Of a DNA stretch of 42,630 nucleotides, positions 41,855 through 42,630 are shown piece after piece. Location of the stretch: contig JAGRGP010000137.1 in the NCBI GenBank assembly GCA_020445415.1, positions 1 to 42,630 on the forward strand, read 5' to 3'. Both the position numbers and the translations under genes were made by a program. This DNA comes from Gammaproteobacteria bacterium. GTDB taxonomy: Bacteria > Pseudomonadota > Gammaproteobacteria > Chromatiales > Chromatiaceae. A model generated the notes under the pieces. The model made no database searches. It had not been told where the DNA came from and worked only from the letters and a program-made list of their open reading frames with translations. How positions within the stretch are numbered: the first letter of the stretch is position 1; every line of letters begins with the position of its first letter.

Positions 41855-42630
41855 TTCGGACGATCTCCCACCGGGTGCTTAATTCGCCAATAACGAGCAG
41901 AACCAAGCAATATCGCCGCGAACACTGCAAACAGAATGGCAGCACCCACATAGTCTCCAATCAGGTCTATGTAGCGAAGCAGACCCGTGGTCAGGATCAC
42001 CGAAACCCCCAGGTAAAAATCATGGGAACGTCCCTCTGCGATACCTCTCCGAATCAGCAGCACTCCGCTCCCAATGAGGAGCAAATTGGCCGCGACCTGA
42101 TACAGTTTGGCATCCCCTGCAATCGCTCCGAGCAAAGGGGTGGTAAATAACAAAAGGTAGATGACGGAAAACCACAATCCACCACCCCAGCGTCCCCGGG
42201 AGGCCAGGTGGGCCGCCGCTGAAACCCCAAAACAGATTCCGGCTATGGCGAAGTGGGTGGCCGGTTCCTCCCGGGCTTTCTCAAGATACTCTCGCCAGAG
42301 ATCCTCGAAACTCAGCGCCAGCAGAAGCAATACACCCAAACGCACCACCCAAACGCGCATAAGTGTTCCGTAGTCGGTCCACCAATAACGATGAGAATAT
42401 GTCAACAGACTCGCCAAACAACATCCGACAGCCAGCAACCCGGCGCTCAACGTAAGATGGGCGGCGCCGAACCGGAAACCCTGCCCCTCCCCCAGCCACC
42501 AACCAAGGTTGAACTCAACCCATAAAACAGTTCCGAATAACAGTCCCAGAAACAGCAGCTCGCTTTGCTTGCGGAACAGTACTGACCAAGCGAGGGCCAG
42601 CAAGAGCAACGGGTAACTGGCCGGATAGTA
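41851..42630 (-). CDS. DUF4401/DUF2157-like multi-pass membrane protein, N-terminus outside window
   Basis: The frame stays open to the window edge (codons before the TTG at 42609 read YYPASYP), so that TTG is not the real start and the gene begins beyond 42630. The visible 260 residues contain about eight hydrophobic helices (LLFLGLLFGTVLWVEFNLGWW, LLAVGCCLASLLTY, VWVVRLGVLLLLALSF, LGAIAGDAKLYQVAANLLLIGSGVLLIRRGI and others), as in DUF4401 proteins. The GDYXXLXY gene follows with a four-base overlap, the usual pairing. The function is unknown. Confidence 0.8.
   Translation of the reverse strand, partial: YYPASYPLLLLALAWSVLFRKQSELLFLGLLFGTVLWVEFNLGWWLGEGQGFRFGAAHLTLSAGLLAVGCCLASLLTYSHRYWWTDYGTLMRVWVVRLGVLLLLALSFEDLWREYLEKAREEPATHFAIAGICFGVSAAAHLASRGRWGGGLWFSVIYLLLFTTPLLGAIAGDAKLYQVAANLLLIGSGVLLIRRGIAEGRSHDFYLGVSVILTTGLLRYIDLIGDYVGAAILFAVFAAILLGSARYWRIKHPVGDRPK

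Overview
The window looks like a chromosomal segment of a GC-rich gammaproteobacterium, probably respiratory and environmental. This is an inference from the protein families: electron-transfer-flavoprotein:quinone oxidoreductase, anaerobic-type glycerol-3-phosphate dehydrogenase with a heterodisulfide-reductase-like partner, HupE/UreJ, SixA, FolE and YqhA. I see no tRNA, rRNA, integrase, transposase or CRISPR array. The window cuts a gene at each end.

Left flank (1-10205). It starts with the last 49 codons of an ETF-QO-like gene, followed by a LysM lipoprotein, a four-domain S1-type RNA-binding protein and a small protein of unknown function. A minus-strand group then encodes a GlpC/HdrD-like Fe-S protein, GlpA and GlpB, which together should form a membrane-linked glycerol-3-phosphate:quinone oxidoreductase. 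A DUF4198-like exported protein and a HupE/UreJ-type membrane protein diverge from a 36-base gap and may serve metal uptake.

Central region (10251-30572, minus strand). Sixteen tightly packed genes form a contractile injection system of the extracellular (eCIS, Afp/PVC-like) class. Read in transcription order they are: sheath, tube, T4-type baseplate-like protein, Pro-rich IGRI-motif protein, DUF4255/Pvc16 terminator, AAA+ ATPase (Afp15/Pvc15 type), an 82-residue protein, the CIS_tube/Afp7 adaptor, a LysM-like gpX protein, hub gpD, spike gpV, gp25, two gpJ-type wedge proteins, gpI fused to a beta-helix-like domain, and a 1437-residue DUF6519-type protein. Most junctions are 4-base stop/start overlaps, so the genes probably make one transcript. 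There is one sheath and one tube gene. I find no recognisable tape measure, PAAR tip, classical fibre or toxin. The sheath has an internally duplicated insertion. The last protein carries a hydrophobic segment, a coiled coil and a helix-hairpin-helix tail, which is unusual for a baseplate component.

Right flank (30905-42630). Upstream of the injection system on the same strand is an SbcC/SbcD-like (YhaN/YhaO-like) nuclease pair without a zinc hook. It is followed by an EamA exporter, SixA phosphatase, a MocR-type PLP regulator diverging from a LysE/RhtB exporter across a well-structured promoter, a YqhA-family membrane protein, a CorA-type transporter, GTP cyclohydrolase I, and a GDYXXLXY protein coupled to a DUF4401/DUF2157-like membrane protein that runs off the window end.
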